From Nocardia exalbida NBRC 100660 (GTDB taxonomy: Bacteria > Actinomycetota > Actinomycetes > Mycobacteriales > Mycobacteriaceae), in NCBI RefSeq assembly GCF_000308575.1, contig NZ_BAFZ01000008.1, forward strand, positions 1-64,000: a stretch of DNA of 64,000 bases, read 5' to 3'. Of the stretch, positions 25,516 through 35,862 are shown one piece after another; position 1 is the stretch's first letter; each line of letters opens with the position of its first letter. The notes under the pieces were generated by a model. It was given only the letters and a program-made list of their open reading frames with translations. It was not told the origin of the DNA and searched no databases. The position numbers and the translations under genes were made by a program.

Positions 25516-27687
25516 ATGGCTCTCGACAGCGGAACGATCTCCGAACCCGGTAGCGGCGCGGTGGCGCCGCCGGTCGCCGAGACGGTGCCCACCCGGCGGG
25601 TGCACCACGGCGACGTGTTCGTCGACGAGTACGAGTGGCTGCGGGACAAGGAGAATCCCGACGTCATCGCCTATCTGGAGGCGGAGAACGCCTACACCGA
25701 GGCGCAGACCGAGCACCTGAGCACGTTGCGCGAGACGATCTTCGACGAGATCAAGGCGCGCACCCAGGAGACCGACCTCTCGGTGCCGACCCGGCTGGGC
25801 GACTACTGGTACTACTCGCGCAGCTTCGAGGGCAAGCAGTACGGCGTGCACTGCCGGTGCCCGATCGCCGCGGGCGCTCGAGGCATCGACGAGTGGACCC
25901 CGCCCCAGCTGAGCGCGGAGACCGAGGTCCCGGGCGAAGAGGTGCTGCTCGACAGCAACGAGCTGGCCGAAGGGTACGACTTCTTCGCCCTCGGCGCGTT
26001 CTCGATCAGCCATGACGGCACGCTGCTCGCCTACTCGGTGGACAACGTCGGTGACGAGCGGTACGTGCTGCGCTTCAAGGATCTGCGCACCGGCGAGCTG
26101 CTCGGCGACGAGATCGCGGGCACCGCGCCGGGCGCGACCTGGTCGCTGGACGGCAGCCACGTCTTCTATCAGACCGTCGACGAGTCCTGGCGGCCCGACA
26201 CGGTGTGGCGGCACCGGCTCGGCAGCACCGATCCGGACGTCAAGGTGTTCCACGAGCCCGACGAGCGCTACTGGGTGAGCATCGGCGCCAGCCGCTCGGA
26301 GAAGTACCTGATGATCTGGGTCGGTTCCAAGATCACCAGCGAGGGCTGGGTGCTGGAGTCCGACGATCCCGAGGGTGAGTTCCGCGTGCTGCTGCCGCGC
26401 CGCGAGGGTGTGGAGTACTCCGCCGAGCACGCGGTGATCGGCGGCGAAGACCGCTTCCTGATCCTGCACAACGATGTGGTGGACGGCGTCAAGGCGGAGA
26501 ATTTCGTGCTGGCCGAGGCGCCGGTCGACGACCCGTCGAACCTGACGCCACTGATCGGGCATCGCGAGGACGTGCGGCTCGAGGACATCGACGCGTTCCG
26601 CGACCACCTGGTGCTCAGCTACCGGCGCGAGGCGCTCACCCGGATCGCGGTGTGGCCGCTGACCGCCGAGGGCTACGGCGAGCGGCGCGAACTCGACTTC
26701 GATCTGGAACTCTTCGCGGTCGGCGTCGGCGCCAACCCGGAGTGGGCCCAGCCGACCCTGCGTATCGGACTGACCTCGTTCATCACGCCGATGCAGGTGT
26801 TCGACTACGTCCCGGCCACCGGCGAGCTGCTGTTGCGCAAGGAACAGCCCGTGCTCGGCGGCTACGACGCGAACGACTACGAACAGCACCGGCGGTGGGC
26901 GGTCGCCGAGGACGGCACCCGGATTCCGATCTCGCTGGTGCGGAAGAAGACCTCCGCGGCCGACGAGCCCGAACCGTTGCTGCTCTACGGCTACGGCTCC
27001 TACGAGGCGAGCATCGACCCGTCGTTCTCGGTCGCCCGCCTGTCGCTGCTGGATCGCGGCATGGTCTTCGCGGTCGCGCACGTGCGCGGCGGCGGCGAGA
27101 TGGGCAGGCTCTGGTACGAGCACGGCAAGACGCTCACCAAGAAGAACACCTTCACCGACTTCGTGGCCTGCGCCCGGCATCTCGTCGACGCGGGCGTCAC
27201 CGCGCCGGACCGGATGGTCGCCGACGGCGGCAGCGCGGGCGGCCTGCTGGTCGGCGCGGTGGCGAATCTGGCCCCCGAGCTTTTCGCGGGCATCCTGGCG
27301 AACGTGCCGTTCGTCGATCCGCTCACCTCCATCCTCGACCCGTCGCTGCCGCTCACCGTGATCGAGTGGGACGAGTGGGGCAACCCGCTGGCCGACAAGG
27401 ACGTCTACGAGTACATGAAGTCCTACTCGCCGTATGAGAACGTCGAGGCCAAGGACTATCCGGCGATCCTGGCGATCACCAGCCTGAACGACACCCGGGT
27501 GCTCTACGTGGAGCCCGCGAAGTGGATCGCCAAGCTGCGCGCCACCGCCACCGGCGACGCGCCGCTACTGCTGAAGACGGAGATGAGCGCGGGCCACGGC
27601 GGCGTCAGCGGGCGCTACGAGAAGTGGCGGGAAGTGGCCTTCGAACACGCCTGGCTGCTCGACACGGTCGGTCTCGCCGACGCGTAG
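25516..27687 (+). CDS. ptrB: Oligopeptidase B-type prolyl oligopeptidase (S9A)
   Basis: A 723-aa serine peptidase that cuts short peptides, usually after basic residues. The N-terminal seven-blade propeller spans about 75-430. The catalytic domain follows with S573 in GGSAGG, an Asp in SLNDTRVLYVEPAKW and a His in SAGHGGVSGRY. No signal peptide, so cytosolic. TAGGGT ends 7 bp before the ATG at 25516, fitting a leaderless transcript whose promoter overlaps the merR stop. M. tuberculosis has ptrBa/ptrBb at the matching place, from memory. Confidence 0.93.
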   Translation: MALDSGTISEPGSGAVAPPVAETVPTRRVHHGDVFVDEYEWLRDKENPDVIAYLEAENAYTEAQTEHLSTLRETIFDEIKARTQETDLSVPTRLGDYWYYSRSFEGKQYGVHCRCPIAAGARGIDEWTPPQLSAETEVPGEEVLLDSNELAEGYDFFALGAFSISHDGTLLAYSVDNVGDERYVLRFKDLRTGELLGDEIAGTAPGATWSLDGSHVFYQTVDESWRPDTVWRHRLGSTDPDVKVFHEPDERYWVSIGASRSEKYLMIWVGSKITSEGWVLESDDPEGEFRVLLPRREGVEYSAEHAVIGGEDRFLILHNDVVDGVKAENFVLAEAPVDDPSNLTPLIGHREDVRLEDIDAFRDHLVLSYRREALTRIAVWPLTAEGYGERRELDFDLELFAVGVGANPEWAQPTLRIGLTSFITPMQVFDYVPATGELLLRKEQPVLGGYDANDYEQHRRWAVAEDGTRIPISLVRKKTSAADEPEPLLLYGYGSYEASIDPSFSVARLSLLDRGMVFAVAHVRGGGEMGRLWYEHGKTLTKKNTFTDFVACARHLVDAGVTAPDRMVADGGSAGGLLVGAVANLAPELFAGILANVPFVDPLTSILDPSLPLTVIEWDEWGNPLADKDVYEYMKSYSPYENVEAKDYPAILAITSLNDTRVLYVEPAKWIAKLRATATGDAPLLLKTEMSAGHGGVSGRYEKWREVAFEHAWLLDTVGLADA

Positions 27688-27829
27688 CGCACCGCCCGAT
27701 CGCCGGGCGCGCCGGTGAAAGCGGCGCGCCGACCGCGGGGTGAGCGGCCGACGCAGGCGTGACGGAGTGTTCGCCACCTGGTCATATAGCCTGCACGTCG
27801 CGGACACGTGCGGCTGGCACCGTGGGTTC

Positions 27830-28531
27830 ATGAACGCTGAGCTGGTCGTATCGGTTTCCGGGATCAGGGACACCACCCGGGACACGGCGATGGGGTTCGC
27901 CGAGGAGATGGATCGGCGCGGCGTGCCGCTCTCGCTGCTGGTGGCTCCGCGGCTGAAGGGCAAATACCGGTTGCTCGACGACCCGGCGACGCAGGCCTGG
28001 CTGCGCGTCCGCCGGGCCCGCGGCGACGCCATCGTGCTGCACGGCTACGACCAGGCGGCCACCAAGCGGCGGCGCGCCGAGTTCGCCGCGCTGCCCCGGC
28101 ACGAGGCGCGATTGCGGTTGACCGCCGCGGATCGCGTGCTGGAGCAGGCCGACTTGCGTACCCGGCTGTTCGCGGCCCCGCGCTGGGATGCCTCGACGGG
28201 CGCGCTGGACGCGCTGCCCGAGGCCGGTTTCCGGCTGGCGCTCGGGTTGACCTCGATCATCGACCTGGAGCGCAATATGGCGCAGAAGTCCAGGGTGTAC
28301 GGCATCGGCGATGGCTTCCGCGCCGAACCCTGGTGGTGCCGGGCCCTGGTCATGGGCGCCGCGCGCACCGCCCGTCGCGGCGGCGTGCTGCGACTGGCCG
28401 TATCCGCCGCGCAGCTGACGCGTTCCGGCCCCCGCCAAGCCGTGCTCGACGCCGTCGACCTGGCGCTGTTCCACGGTGCGGCGGCAACGACCTACCGGTG
28501 GGAGCCTTTCCCGGCGGTCCGAGCCGCATGA
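27830..28531 (+). CDS. DUF2334-type polysaccharide deacetylase-like protein
   Basis: A 233-aa protein of the carbohydrate esterase 4-like superfamily. ELVVSVSGIRDTTRDTA replaces the usual catalytic Asp-containing strand; PLSLLVAP and GDAIVLHGYDQ follow, and FAAPRWDAS is the later active-site strand. The His of LHGYD is kept, but the first metal-binding Asp pair is not obvious, so activity is uncertain. No signal peptide. It is convergent with the glutamate decarboxylase gene. Confidence 0.75.
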   Translation: MNAELVVSVSGIRDTTRDTAMGFAEEMDRRGVPLSLLVAPRLKGKYRLLDDPATQAWLRVRRARGDAIVLHGYDQAATKRRRAEFAALPRHEARLRLTAADRVLEQADLRTRLFAAPRWDASTGALDALPEAGFRLALGLTSIIDLERNMAQKSRVYGIGDGFRAEPWWCRALVMGAARTARRGGVLRLAVSAAQLTRSGPRQAVLDAVDLALFHGAAATTYRWEPFPAVRAA

Positions 28532-28538
28532 CTGACGC

Positions 28539-28619
28539 CGCGGGCGGCGGCGGGTCGGCCCCGTCGCCCGCGGCCGGTCGGGACCGCTGTCGCGCGACCG
28601 ATCGGCGCCGCCGCCCGCG
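28539..28619. terminator. Large inverted repeat between convergent genes
   Basis: CGCGGGCGGCGGCG (28539-28552) and its exact complement at 28606-28619 are 53 bp apart, with smaller GTCGCGCGAC-type dyads inside. It lies between the DUF2334 and decarboxylase stops and probably serves as a shared terminator. The very high GC makes some chance pairing possible. Confidence 0.55.
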
Positions 28620-28651
28620 AATGGCGTAGCCGGGCGGCGGCGCTGTCACGA

Positions 28652-30043
28652 TCAGGACGGAGCGATCGTCGTCTCCGCGACGGCAGCGGTCGCGTCGTGT
28701 GTGAAGCCGCCGGCGTCCTCACGTGTCAGCGAGGTCGAGAACGGCCGCCGCCGCAGCTGTCGCATGCAGCGCCCGAGATCGGCGATCAGCATGTCGGCCA
28801 TGTCGACGGTGAAGCCGTGGCGCAGCACAGCGCGCATCACCGTCTCGTCGTTCCGGTCCGCGGGTAGCGGATAGGCCGCGATCAGCCAGCCTCTGGAGCG
28901 CAGCCGGTCGGACAAGTCGTAGAGGTTGAAGCCGGGATCGCCGGTCAGGCGCCAGCACACCGCGGTGATGCCGCGCTGCGGGTCGCCGTCGTGGATCAGC
29001 TCGAAGACCCCGAGGCCGCGCACTCCCGCGGCCAAGTGCTGCGCCACCCGGTAGATCGCGGACTGCACCCTGGCGTAGCCGGACCGTCCCAAGCGGATGA
29101 ACTGGTAGTACTGCGTGATCGCCTGCCCGCCGGGCCGGGAGAAGTTCAGGTTGAAGGTGGCCATGCTGCCGCCGAGATAGTCGACATCGAAGATCAACTC
29201 CTCCGGCAGGTCACCGGCTTCGCGCCAGAGCGCCCAGCCCGCGCCGAGCGGGGCCAGCCCGGTCTTGTGGCCGGAGGCGTTGATCGACTTCACCCTGGGC
29301 AGCCGGAAATCCCAGACCAGATCCGGTGCGGCGAAGGGGGCGAGGAAACCGCCACTGGCCGCGTCGACGTGGATGGGGATGTCCCAGCCCTTCTCGCGCT
29401 CGAGCGCGTCGAGCGCCGCGCTCGTCCCGGCGACGTCTTCGAACAGGCCGGTGTAGGTCTGCCCGAAGGTCGGGACGACCATCATGGTGTTCGCGTCGCA
29501 GTACTCGGCGAGGTCGTCGGGATGCATGGTGAGCCGATCGCCGCGCAGCGGGATCTGCCGGATCTCGACGTCGAAGTACCGCGCGAACTTCTCCCAGCAC
29601 ACCTGCACGGGGCCACAGACGAAGTTGGGTGTGCCGGTGCCACCACCCTTGCGCCAGCGGAACTTCGCCGCGAGCCCGCCGAGCATGGCCGCCTCGCTGG
29701 AGCCGATGGTCGAGGTGCCGTGCGTGCCGGCCGGGTCGGGCGCGTGCCACAGATCGGCGACCATTCGCACAGCCCGGCGCTCCAACTCGGCCGTCTGCGG
29801 GTATTCGTCCTTGTCGACGATGTTCTTGTCCAGGCATTCGGACATCAGCCTGCGCGCCTGGTCCTCCACCCAGGTGGTGCAGAAGGTGGCCAAGTTCATC
29901 CTCGAGACGCCGTCGAGCATCAGTTCGTCGTGCACGATCTCGTAGGCGACCTGCGGGAACATCTCGTGCGGGGGAAATCCGGTTCGCGGCGCGGACCGGC
30001 TGAGCCCCGGCAGGGCGAACAGATCATCGGCTGCTTCGGACAT
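28652..30043 (-). CDS. gadB: Glutamate decarboxylase
   Basis: A 463-aa PLP enzyme turning glutamate into GABA and CO2, which consumes a proton. The PLP Lys is K260 in SINASGHKTG, with HVDAASGG (D227) as the cofactor-binding strand. GTSTIGSSEAAMLGGLA and the N-terminal NLATFCTTW are typical of GadA/B. The ATG follows GGGAGG. No GABA antiporter gene lies nearby, so a full acid-resistance system is not shown. The C-terminus is extended by about 15 residues rich in Thr and Ala. Confidence 0.94.
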   Translation of the reverse strand: MSEAADDLFALPGLSRSAPRTGFPPHEMFPQVAYEIVHDELMLDGVSRMNLATFCTTWVEDQARRLMSECLDKNIVDKDEYPQTAELERRAVRMVADLWHAPDPAGTHGTSTIGSSEAAMLGGLAAKFRWRKGGGTGTPNFVCGPVQVCWEKFARYFDVEIRQIPLRGDRLTMHPDDLAEYCDANTMMVVPTFGQTYTGLFEDVAGTSAALDALEREKGWDIPIHVDAASGGFLAPFAAPDLVWDFRLPRVKSINASGHKTGLAPLGAGWALWREAGDLPEELIFDVDYLGGSMATFNLNFSRPGGQAITQYYQFIRLGRSGYARVQSAIYRVAQHLAAGVRGLGVFELIHDGDPQRGITAVCWRLTGDPGFNLYDLSDRLRSRGWLIAAYPLPADRNDETVMRAVLRHGFTVDMADMLIADLGRCMRQLRRRPFSTSLTREDAGGFTHDATAAVAETTIAPS

Positions 30044-30247
30044 GCGGGCCTCCCGGTCGACAGGGTGCGGGTGTGCCTCATCTCTCGCGGAGGATGCCCT
30101 GCGATAGCTGACATCTTCCCTCGCTCACCTTGACACACCGCGCCCGTCCCGCGGACGTACTTCGCCTTCTCTCCGGAGACATCTCGCGCGCGGACACCCG
30201 CCCCGCTGTGCGAACTTCACCCGCAAGGCCGGGGATAGGGTTGGGGA

Positions 30248-31603
30248 ATGACAGACGATGTGCGTGTCGCGGCGCTGCGCAGCGCGGTGGCGGAGTTGAT
30301 GAAGCAGGCGAAAACCGATCTGGCTCAGCTCGTTTCGTTCAAGTCGGTAGCCGATCCCCGGCAGTTCCCTGCCGAGGAGTGCGACGCGGCGGCGCAGTGG
30401 GTGGCCGACGCGTTCGCCGCGGCGGGGCTCACCACGGTCGGCCTGCACGAAACGCCGGACGGCACCAAGGCGGTGGTCGCCTCACGGCCCGCTCCTGAGG
30501 GTGCGCCGACGGTGTTGCTCTACTGTCACTACGACGTCCAGCCCCCGATGGACGAGGCCGCGTGGCGCACCCCGCCGTGGGAGCTGACCGAGCGCGCCGG
30601 GCGCTGGTACGGGCGCGGCAGCGCCGACTGCAAGGGCAACATCGTCATGCACCTGACGGCTCTGCGCGCGCTCGGGGCGGATCTGCCGGTGGGGGTCATC
30701 GTGGTGGCGGAAGGCTCCGAGGAACAGGGCACCGGGGGGCTGGAACGGTTCGTCGAGGCCGAGCCGGAACTACTGCGCGCGGACGCGATCGTCGTCGGCG
30801 ACTGCGGTAACTTCGCCGCGGGCGTGCCGACCCTGACGCAGACGCTGCGCGGCGGAGTGAACGTGGTGGTCACGGTCGAAACCCTCGCCGGGCCCTTGCA
30901 TTCCGGCATGTTCGGCGGCCCGGCTCCCGACGCGCTCGCCGCGCTGATCCACCTCCTTGCCTCGCTGCGCGACGAGCGGGGCAACACCACCATCGACGGG
31001 TTGCCGAACGATCAGGTCTGGCCGGGCGTCCAGTATCCGAGCGAGCAGTTCCACGCCGACGCGCGCGTCTTGCGCGATGTGGAACTCGTCGGCGACGGCA
31101 CCGTCGCCGACCTGCTCTGGGCGCGGCCGGCGCTGACGGTGCTCGGCATCGACGCGCCTCCGGTGGTCGGCTCCGCCGCCGCCATCCCCGCGATCGCGCG
31201 AGCCCGGCTGAACCTGCGCATTCCGCCGGGCACCGACCCGGATCAGGCGCACCGGGCGCTCGTCGCGCACCTCGAGGCGCACACGCCGTGGCGCGCCAGG
31301 CTGACCGTCGAGCTGGAAGGCGCCGGAGCGCCGTTCCGGTCTTCGACCGGCGGGCCGGCGCGCGCCGCGATGGAAGCGGCGCTCGCCGCGTCCTATGGTC
31401 GCCCGGCGACCACCCAGGGGCAGGGCGGCTCGATCCCGCTGTGCAACGTCTTCGCCACCACCTACCCGGACGCGGAGATCATGCTGCTGGGGGTCGAGGA
31501 ACCGAAAGCCCTGATCCACGCGCCCAACGAGAGCGTGGATCCGAAGGAGATCGAGCACATGGCCCTGGCCGAGGCGATCTTCCTGGCCACCTACGCCGGA
31601 TAG
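30248..31603 (+). CDS. M20 family dipeptidase
   Basis: A 451-aa zinc peptidase. Metal ligands are in CHYDVQP, GRGSADCKGN and AEGSEEQG, with a lid domain from about 205 to 330 and the final His in LIHAPNESVD. Proteins of this type cleave dipeptides or deacylate amino acids. TAGGGT (30236-30241) lies 6 bp before the ATG, so the gene is probably leaderless. It is convergent with the metallo-beta-lactamase-fold gene, only 2 bp apart. Confidence 0.92.
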   Translation: MTDDVRVAALRSAVAELMKQAKTDLAQLVSFKSVADPRQFPAEECDAAAQWVADAFAAAGLTTVGLHETPDGTKAVVASRPAPEGAPTVLLYCHYDVQPPMDEAAWRTPPWELTERAGRWYGRGSADCKGNIVMHLTALRALGADLPVGVIVVAEGSEEQGTGGLERFVEAEPELLRADAIVVGDCGNFAAGVPTLTQTLRGGVNVVVTVETLAGPLHSGMFGGPAPDALAALIHLLASLRDERGNTTIDGLPNDQVWPGVQYPSEQFHADARVLRDVELVGDGTVADLLWARPALTVLGIDAPPVVGSAAAIPAIARARLNLRIPPGTDPDQAHRALVAHLEAHTPWRARLTVELEGAGAPFRSSTGGPARAAMEAALAASYGRPATTQGQGGSIPLCNVFATTYPDAEIMLLGVEEPKALIHAPNESVDPKEIEHMALAEAIFLATYAG

Positions 31604-31605
31604 CG

Positions 31606-32250
31606 CTACAGGTCGGTGTCCTTCTCTGGGCCGAGCACCCGGAATTCGGTTCCGGCGGGAGCCATTTCGGACAGCCTGCCGAAGTAGATGCCCTGCGCCT
31701 CCTCGCGGATGATGCCGTAGTGGATGGGCAGCGCGACGCGCGGAGCGACCGCGCGCAGGTAGTCGACCGCTTCGCTGACCCGCATCCACGGCGCCGCGGC
31801 AGGCGCGGCCAGCACGCCGACCGGGACCGGCGGCACCCACAGCGAGTCGCCGGGGTGCACGAGCTGCGCCGGGTCGTCGGCGGTGCCCAGTTGGAAGACG
31901 GTGTTGTCGATGACGGGGATCTCCGGATGGATCACGGCGTGCCTGCCCCCGCCACCGGTGATCCGGAGATCGCCGAGGGTGAGCACGTTGCCCGCGTGTA
32001 CCGCCTCCCACCGCTCGCCGCGCTGCTGAGCGGTCTGCGGATCCGACAGCAACCGCGCGCCGGGGTTCGCCTCGACCAGTGCCTCGATCCGGTTCGGGTC
32101 GATGTGGTCGGGATGCTGGTGGGTGACCGCGATCGCGTCCAGGCCGGTGAGGCCCTCGAAGCCGTGTGAGAACGTGCCCGGGTCGAACAGGATCTTCTTG
32201 CCGTGCAGCTCGACGAGGAGACAGGAGTGACCGAAGTGGGCTATGCGCAT
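31606..32250 (-). CDS. Metallo-beta-lactamase-fold hydrolase (UlaG-like)
   Basis: A 214-aa protein of the small MBL fold. THQHPDHID is the zinc-binding motif (HxHxDH), preceded by HFGHSCLLVE and followed by the IHYGII C-terminal His. The closest type is the UlaG/RomA-like branch of unknown substrate. TAGCAT lies 6 bp before the ATG, suggesting a leaderless mRNA. It is divergent from purS, with 131 bp between. Confidence 0.87.
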   Translation of the reverse strand: MRIAHFGHSCLLVELHGKKILFDPGTFSHGFEGLTGLDAIAVTHQHPDHIDPNRIEALVEANPGARLLSDPQTAQQRGERWEAVHAGNVLTLGDLRITGGGGRHAVIHPEIPVIDNTVFQLGTADDPAQLVHPGDSLWVPPVPVGVLAAPAAAPWMRVSEAVDYLRAVAPRVALPIHYGIIREEAQGIYFGRLSEMAPAGTEFRVLGPEKDTDL

Positions 32251-32381
32251 GCCGCCATGCTAGCCACGCCGGGTGTGTTCTCCACGACATCGCGGGTGTC
32301 TCGGCGCACCCCGCGGATGCCGTGCTCGACCAGCACAACTACGCTGCTGAGGTAACCCCCCAACCACATGAGGAGCAACGC

Positions 32382-32618
32382 GTGGCACGAGTCGTGGTCG
32401 AGGTGATGCCGAAGGCCGAGATCCTGGATCCGCAGGGGCAGGCCATCGTCGGCGCACTCCCGCGCCTGGGATTCGAGGGCATCTCGGACGTGCGCCAGGG
32501 CAAGCGATTCGAACTCGACGTCGATGACAGCATCGACGACGCGGCGCTCGAGCAGATCGCCGAATCGCTGTTGTGCAACACCGTGATCGAGGAGTGGAAG
32601 GTGGTTCGCCTCTCATGA
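32382..32618 (+). CDS. purS: Phosphoribosylformylglycinamidine synthase subunit PurS
   Basis: A 78-aa protein that bridges PurQ and PurL in the FGAM synthase complex, where it helps pass ammonia. The GTG start gives [19 protein letters not shown], the usual start of the family, and AGGAG lies 6 nt upstream. [17 protein letters not shown] is diagnostic. A larger upstream frame was rejected. Its stop overlaps the ATG of purQ. Confidence 0.95.
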   Translation: MARVVVEVMPKAEILDPQGQAIVGALPRLGFEGISDVRQGKRFELDVDDSIDDAALEQIAESLLCNTVIEEWKVVRLS

Positions 32619-33292
32619 GCGCGCGCATCGGGGTGATCACCTTTCCCGGCACGCTCGACGACGTGGACGCGGCACGGGCGGTGCGCCTGGCCGGCGCCGA
32701 GGCGGTCAGCCTGTGGCATGCCGACGCCGACCTCAAGAGCGTCGACGCGGTGATCGTGCCCGGCGGCTTCTCCTACGGCGACTACCTGCGCGCGGGCGCC
32801 ATCGCCCGGTTCGCGCCCGTCATGGGTGAGGTCGTGCGTGCCGCGGGCGCCGGACTGCCGGTGCTGGGTATCTGCAACGGCTTCCAGGTGCTGTGCGAGG
32901 CCGGGTTGCTGCCCGGCGCGCTGACCCGCAACGAAGGGCTGCACTTCATCTGCCGCGACGAGTGGCTGACCGTGGAGTCGGTGTCGACGGCGTGGACCTC
33001 CCGCTTCGAGCCGGGCGCTCAGATCCTCGTCCCGCTCAAGTCCGGTGAAGGGCGCTACCAGGCCTCGGAAGCGGTGCTGGACCAGCTCGAGGGCGAGGGC
33101 CGGGTGGTCTTCCGCTACGCGAGCGGCAACCCGAACGGCTCACAGCGCGGCATCGCGGGCATCGCCTCGGCGAACGGTCGCGTCGTCGGTTTGATGCCGC
33201 ACCCCGAACACGCCACCGAGCCGCTGACCGGTCCCAGTGACGACGGTCTCGGCCTGTTCCTCTCGGTACTGGACTCGCTGGTAGGGGTGTAG
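32615..33292 (+). CDS. purQ: Phosphoribosylformylglycinamidine synthase subunit PurQ
   Basis: A 225-aa glutamine amidotransferase that supplies ammonia to PurL. The class I triad is visible: Cys in [11 protein letters not shown], then His and Glu in [11 protein letters not shown] near the C-terminus. [13 protein letters not shown] is the family start. The ATG overlaps the purS stop (ATGA), so they are translated together. PurL is encoded separately at 37253, as in mycobacteria. Confidence 0.97.
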   Translation: MSARIGVITFPGTLDDVDAARAVRLAGAEAVSLWHADADLKSVDAVIVPGGFSYGDYLRAGAIARFAPVMGEVVRAAGAGLPVLGICNGFQVLCEAGLLPGALTRNEGLHFICRDEWLTVESVSTAWTSRFEPGAQILVPLKSGEGRYQASEAVLDQLEGEGRVVFRYASGNPNGSQRGIAGIASANGRVVGLMPHPEHATEPLTGPSDDGLGLFLSVLDSLVGV

Positions 33293-33720
33293 TCCTCCAG
33301 CGTTCGCATTCGTCTTCCGCTGGTCCGGTCGACGATCTCGAAGCCGACCCGATCCGCGCGGGCGATATGTCCGCGCTGGATTGTCGGGTCGCCTCGGAAA
33401 CCCCTTACGCCGCAAAAGGTTTCGAGTAGCGGGCCCTGGTAGAAGGAGTCGCGTATCTCGGGCCCTTCCAGCGATCCGGCCGCCCGCCCCGTCGCGCCCG
33501 TTGTGTGGACGGCTGTGACTTGCCGAAGCTGGTGAACGCGGGGGTGAACGCGCCGTACCGGGCGCGATAGCGGGTCATCCGGTCCCACCCGTCGGGTGTG
33601 CGGTCGTCCAGGAAGAAGCTGGACGCCACGAAGAAGCCGTGGTCGGCGTCCGGTGACGGCGTCCATCATGCTGGTGGACAGCAGCGCGGAGACCTCCGTC
33701 CGCCCTCGTCGATATTCGTA
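33293..33720 (-). pseudogene. Fragmented gene of unknown family after purQ
   Basis: Protein-like stretches occur in different minus-strand frames. One frame reads YEYRRGRTEVSALLSTS. Another then reads DHGFFVASSFFLDDRT and MTRYRARYGAFTPAFTSFG. The first frame resumes with EIRDSFYQGPLLETFCG and ARADRVGFEIVDRTSG. At least two frameshifts, near 33640 and 33490, would be needed to join them. I do not recognise the family. The gene would read toward the purQ stop, which it almost touches. It may be a relic of an accessory gene inserted in the pur region. Confidence 0.5.
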
Positions 33721-33894
33721 GTATGAATTCCGCGCCCCAGAATTCCCGCACTCCGGTTGATTTCATCGGCCGCGCCCGGTCCCCGTCGCGGAACTATGTC
33801 GAGGACCTCGATCGTCCCCGCAGGGCTCTCGAACGACGTCGACATTCGGTACTCTTCTTCTCGTTCGAGCGAAATTCACGGCAGGCGGGAAATA

Positions 33895-34326
33895 ATGACG
33901 TCCATTGTGAGCGGAAATTCGACGCTACATGGCGCGCTGCGTGCCGCGGAGCGCGGTTGGGTACGGCATCTGGACGTGGCGTTGTGCGCCAGGCAGCTCT
34001 CGCCGGATCAGTGGTCGATGCTGTCGAATCTGTGCGGCGACGCGGGGATCACCATGACCGAACTGGCGGCCAGATCGCAGCTGGCGCCGTCCTCGGCCAC
34101 CAGGCACGCCGACTATCTGGCCGAGCGCGGCCTGATCTTCCGGCTCGCCGCGCAGGACGATCGCCGCCGCATCCTCATCGGCCTCAGCAGGCTCGGCGCC
34201 GACCTGGTCGCCGAGGTGCGCGCGGAGGAGGCGCGTGCCGAACAAGAGTTGCGCGGGCGCATCGGCGCGCGCCGATATACCGAACTCATGCGATTGCTCG
34301 ACCTGGTTTCCATCGCCTCGGAGTAA
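33895..34326 (+). CDS. MarR family regulator
   Basis: A 143-aa winged-helix regulator: DQWSMLSNLCGDAGITMTELAARSQLAPSSATRHADYLAERGLIFR is the DNA-binding region, followed by the wing (RLAAQDDRRRILIGLSRLG) and a C-terminal dimer helix. The ATG at 33895 has an AGGCGGGA site. An earlier ATG (33757) gives a disordered 46-residue extension and is less likely. It lies beside the broken gene at 33293-33720, its possible former target. About 240 bp without a gene follow. Confidence 0.85.
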   Translation: MTSIVSGNSTLHGALRAAERGWVRHLDVALCARQLSPDQWSMLSNLCGDAGITMTELAARSQLAPSSATRHADYLAERGLIFRLAAQDDRRRILIGLSRLGADLVAEVRAEEARAEQELRGRIGARRYTELMRLLDLVSIASE

Positions 34327-34563
34327 TACTCCGAAGTACCGGCATTCATCCGATGAATGCCGCGAACGTCCGATTCGTGATCGGACGCCGGACCATTCTC
34401 GCCCTTGTGTTCCGGGGCGAATCGACTCGTGCCGAGTAGTGATTCAACGGCTCGATTTCTCGCGATTACCGCATCGGCCACGGCGTTTTCGACCGGGTAT
34501 TCGCCACACCCGCCGGTCGACCGGGACACACCGGTCACGGCCCGCTTGCCTAGGATCGCAGGC

Positions 34564-35862
34564 ATGCCCGTCTCCACCACCGCAGCCACGGCCGCTGGGC
34601 TGTGCGCGTTCATCGATGCGTCTCCGTCGCCGTTCCACGTCTGCCGCACGGTCGCCGCGGAATTGGACGCGCGCGGATTCACCCGGCTCGCCGAGCCGCA
34701 GACCTGGCCTTCGGACGGCACGGGCAGGCACTACGTGGTGCGCGGCGGGTCGCTGGTGGCCTGGGCCGCAGGGGACACGGCGGGCGCGACCCCGTTCCGT
34801 GTGGTCGGGGCGCACACCGACAGTCCGAACCTGCGCGTCAAGCAGCATCCCGACCTGACCTCGGCGGGCTGGCAGCTCGTGGGGCTGGAACCGTACGGCG
34901 GCGCGTGGCTGAACTCGTGGCTGGATCGCGAGCTCGGCGTCTCCGGGCGGTTGAGCGTGCGCGACGGAAACACGGTGGGCGAGCGCCTGGTTCGCATCGA
35001 TGAGCCGATCCTGCGGGTGCCGCAGCTGGCCATCCACCTGTCCGAGGACCGCAGGGGCGTCACGCTGGACCCGCAGCGGCACGTCAACGCGGTATGGGGC
35101 GCGGGGTACGAGGCGGCGTCGTTCATCGATTTCGTCGCCGATCGGGTGGCGGTCGATCCCGAGGACGTGCTCGGCTGGGAGTTGATGACCCACGACCTGA
35201 CGCCGAGCAGGCTGATCGGGCGGGATCAGGACTTGGTCAGCGCGCCCCGCCTGGACAACCAGGGCACCTGCTTCGCGGGCCTGCAAGCGTTCCTCGCCGC
35301 GATCGACGCGCCGGGGGCGGCCATCCCGGTTCTGGCCATGTTCGACCACGAGGAGGTCGGCAGCCAGTCCGACCGCGGCGCGCAGTCGGATCTGCTGCCC
35401 ACGGTGCTGGAACGCATCGTGCTCGCGCGCGGCGGCGGCCGCGCCGATTACCTTGCCGCGCTGGCCGGTTCGGTGTGCGCGTCCGGCGACATGGCGCACG
35501 CGACCCACCCGAACTATCCGGAGCGCCACGAGCCCGCGCACCGCATCGAGGTCAACGGCGGCCCGGTGCTGAAGGTCAACCAGAACCTGCGCTACGCCAC
35601 CGACGCCACCGGCGCGGGAGCGTTCGCGCTGGCCTGCGCGCAGGCCGCGGTCCCGTTGCAGCGCTATGTGCATCGCGCCGACCTGCCCTGCGGCTCCACC
35701 ATCGGACCGATGACCGCGGCGCGCACCGGCATGCCGACCGTCGACGTGGGCGCGCCGCAGCTGGCGATGCACTCCGCGCGCGAGTTGATGGGCGTGTTCG
35801 ACGTCCCGGCCTACGCCGCGGCGCTGGCCGCCTTCCTCACGCCGGAGGCCATCGGGCGGTAG
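34564..35862 (+). CDS. pepC: M18 family aminopeptidase
   Basis: A 432-aa zinc aminopeptidase (aspartyl-aminopeptidase family). Metal ligands are in [24 protein letters not shown] and [16 protein letters not shown], and the last His is in [11 protein letters not shown]. The ATG at 34564 has TAGGAT 7 bp upstream, matching a leaderless transcript. Its last 52 bp overlap the tail of the convergent GT87 gene. From memory, M. tuberculosis pepC (Rv0800) has the same place near purL. Confidence 0.94.
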   Translation: MPVSTTAATAAGLCAFIDASPSPFHVCRTVAAELDARGFTRLAEPQTWPSDGTGRHYVVRGGSLVAWAAGDTAGATPFRVVGAHTDSPNLRVKQHPDLTSAGWQLVGLEPYGGAWLNSWLDRELGVSGRLSVRDGNTVGERLVRIDEPILRVPQLAIHLSEDRRGVTLDPQRHVNAVWGAGYEAASFIDFVADRVAVDPEDVLGWELMTHDLTPSRLIGRDQDLVSAPRLDNQGTCFAGLQAFLAAIDAPGAAIPVLAMFDHEEVGSQSDRGAQSDLLPTVLERIVLARGGGRADYLAALAGSVCASGDMAHATHPNYPERHEPAHRIEVNGGPVLKVNQNLRYATDATGAGAFALACAQAAVPLQRYVHRADLPCGSTIGPMTAARTGMPTVDVGAPQLAMHSARELMGVFDVPAYAAALAAFLTPEAIGR

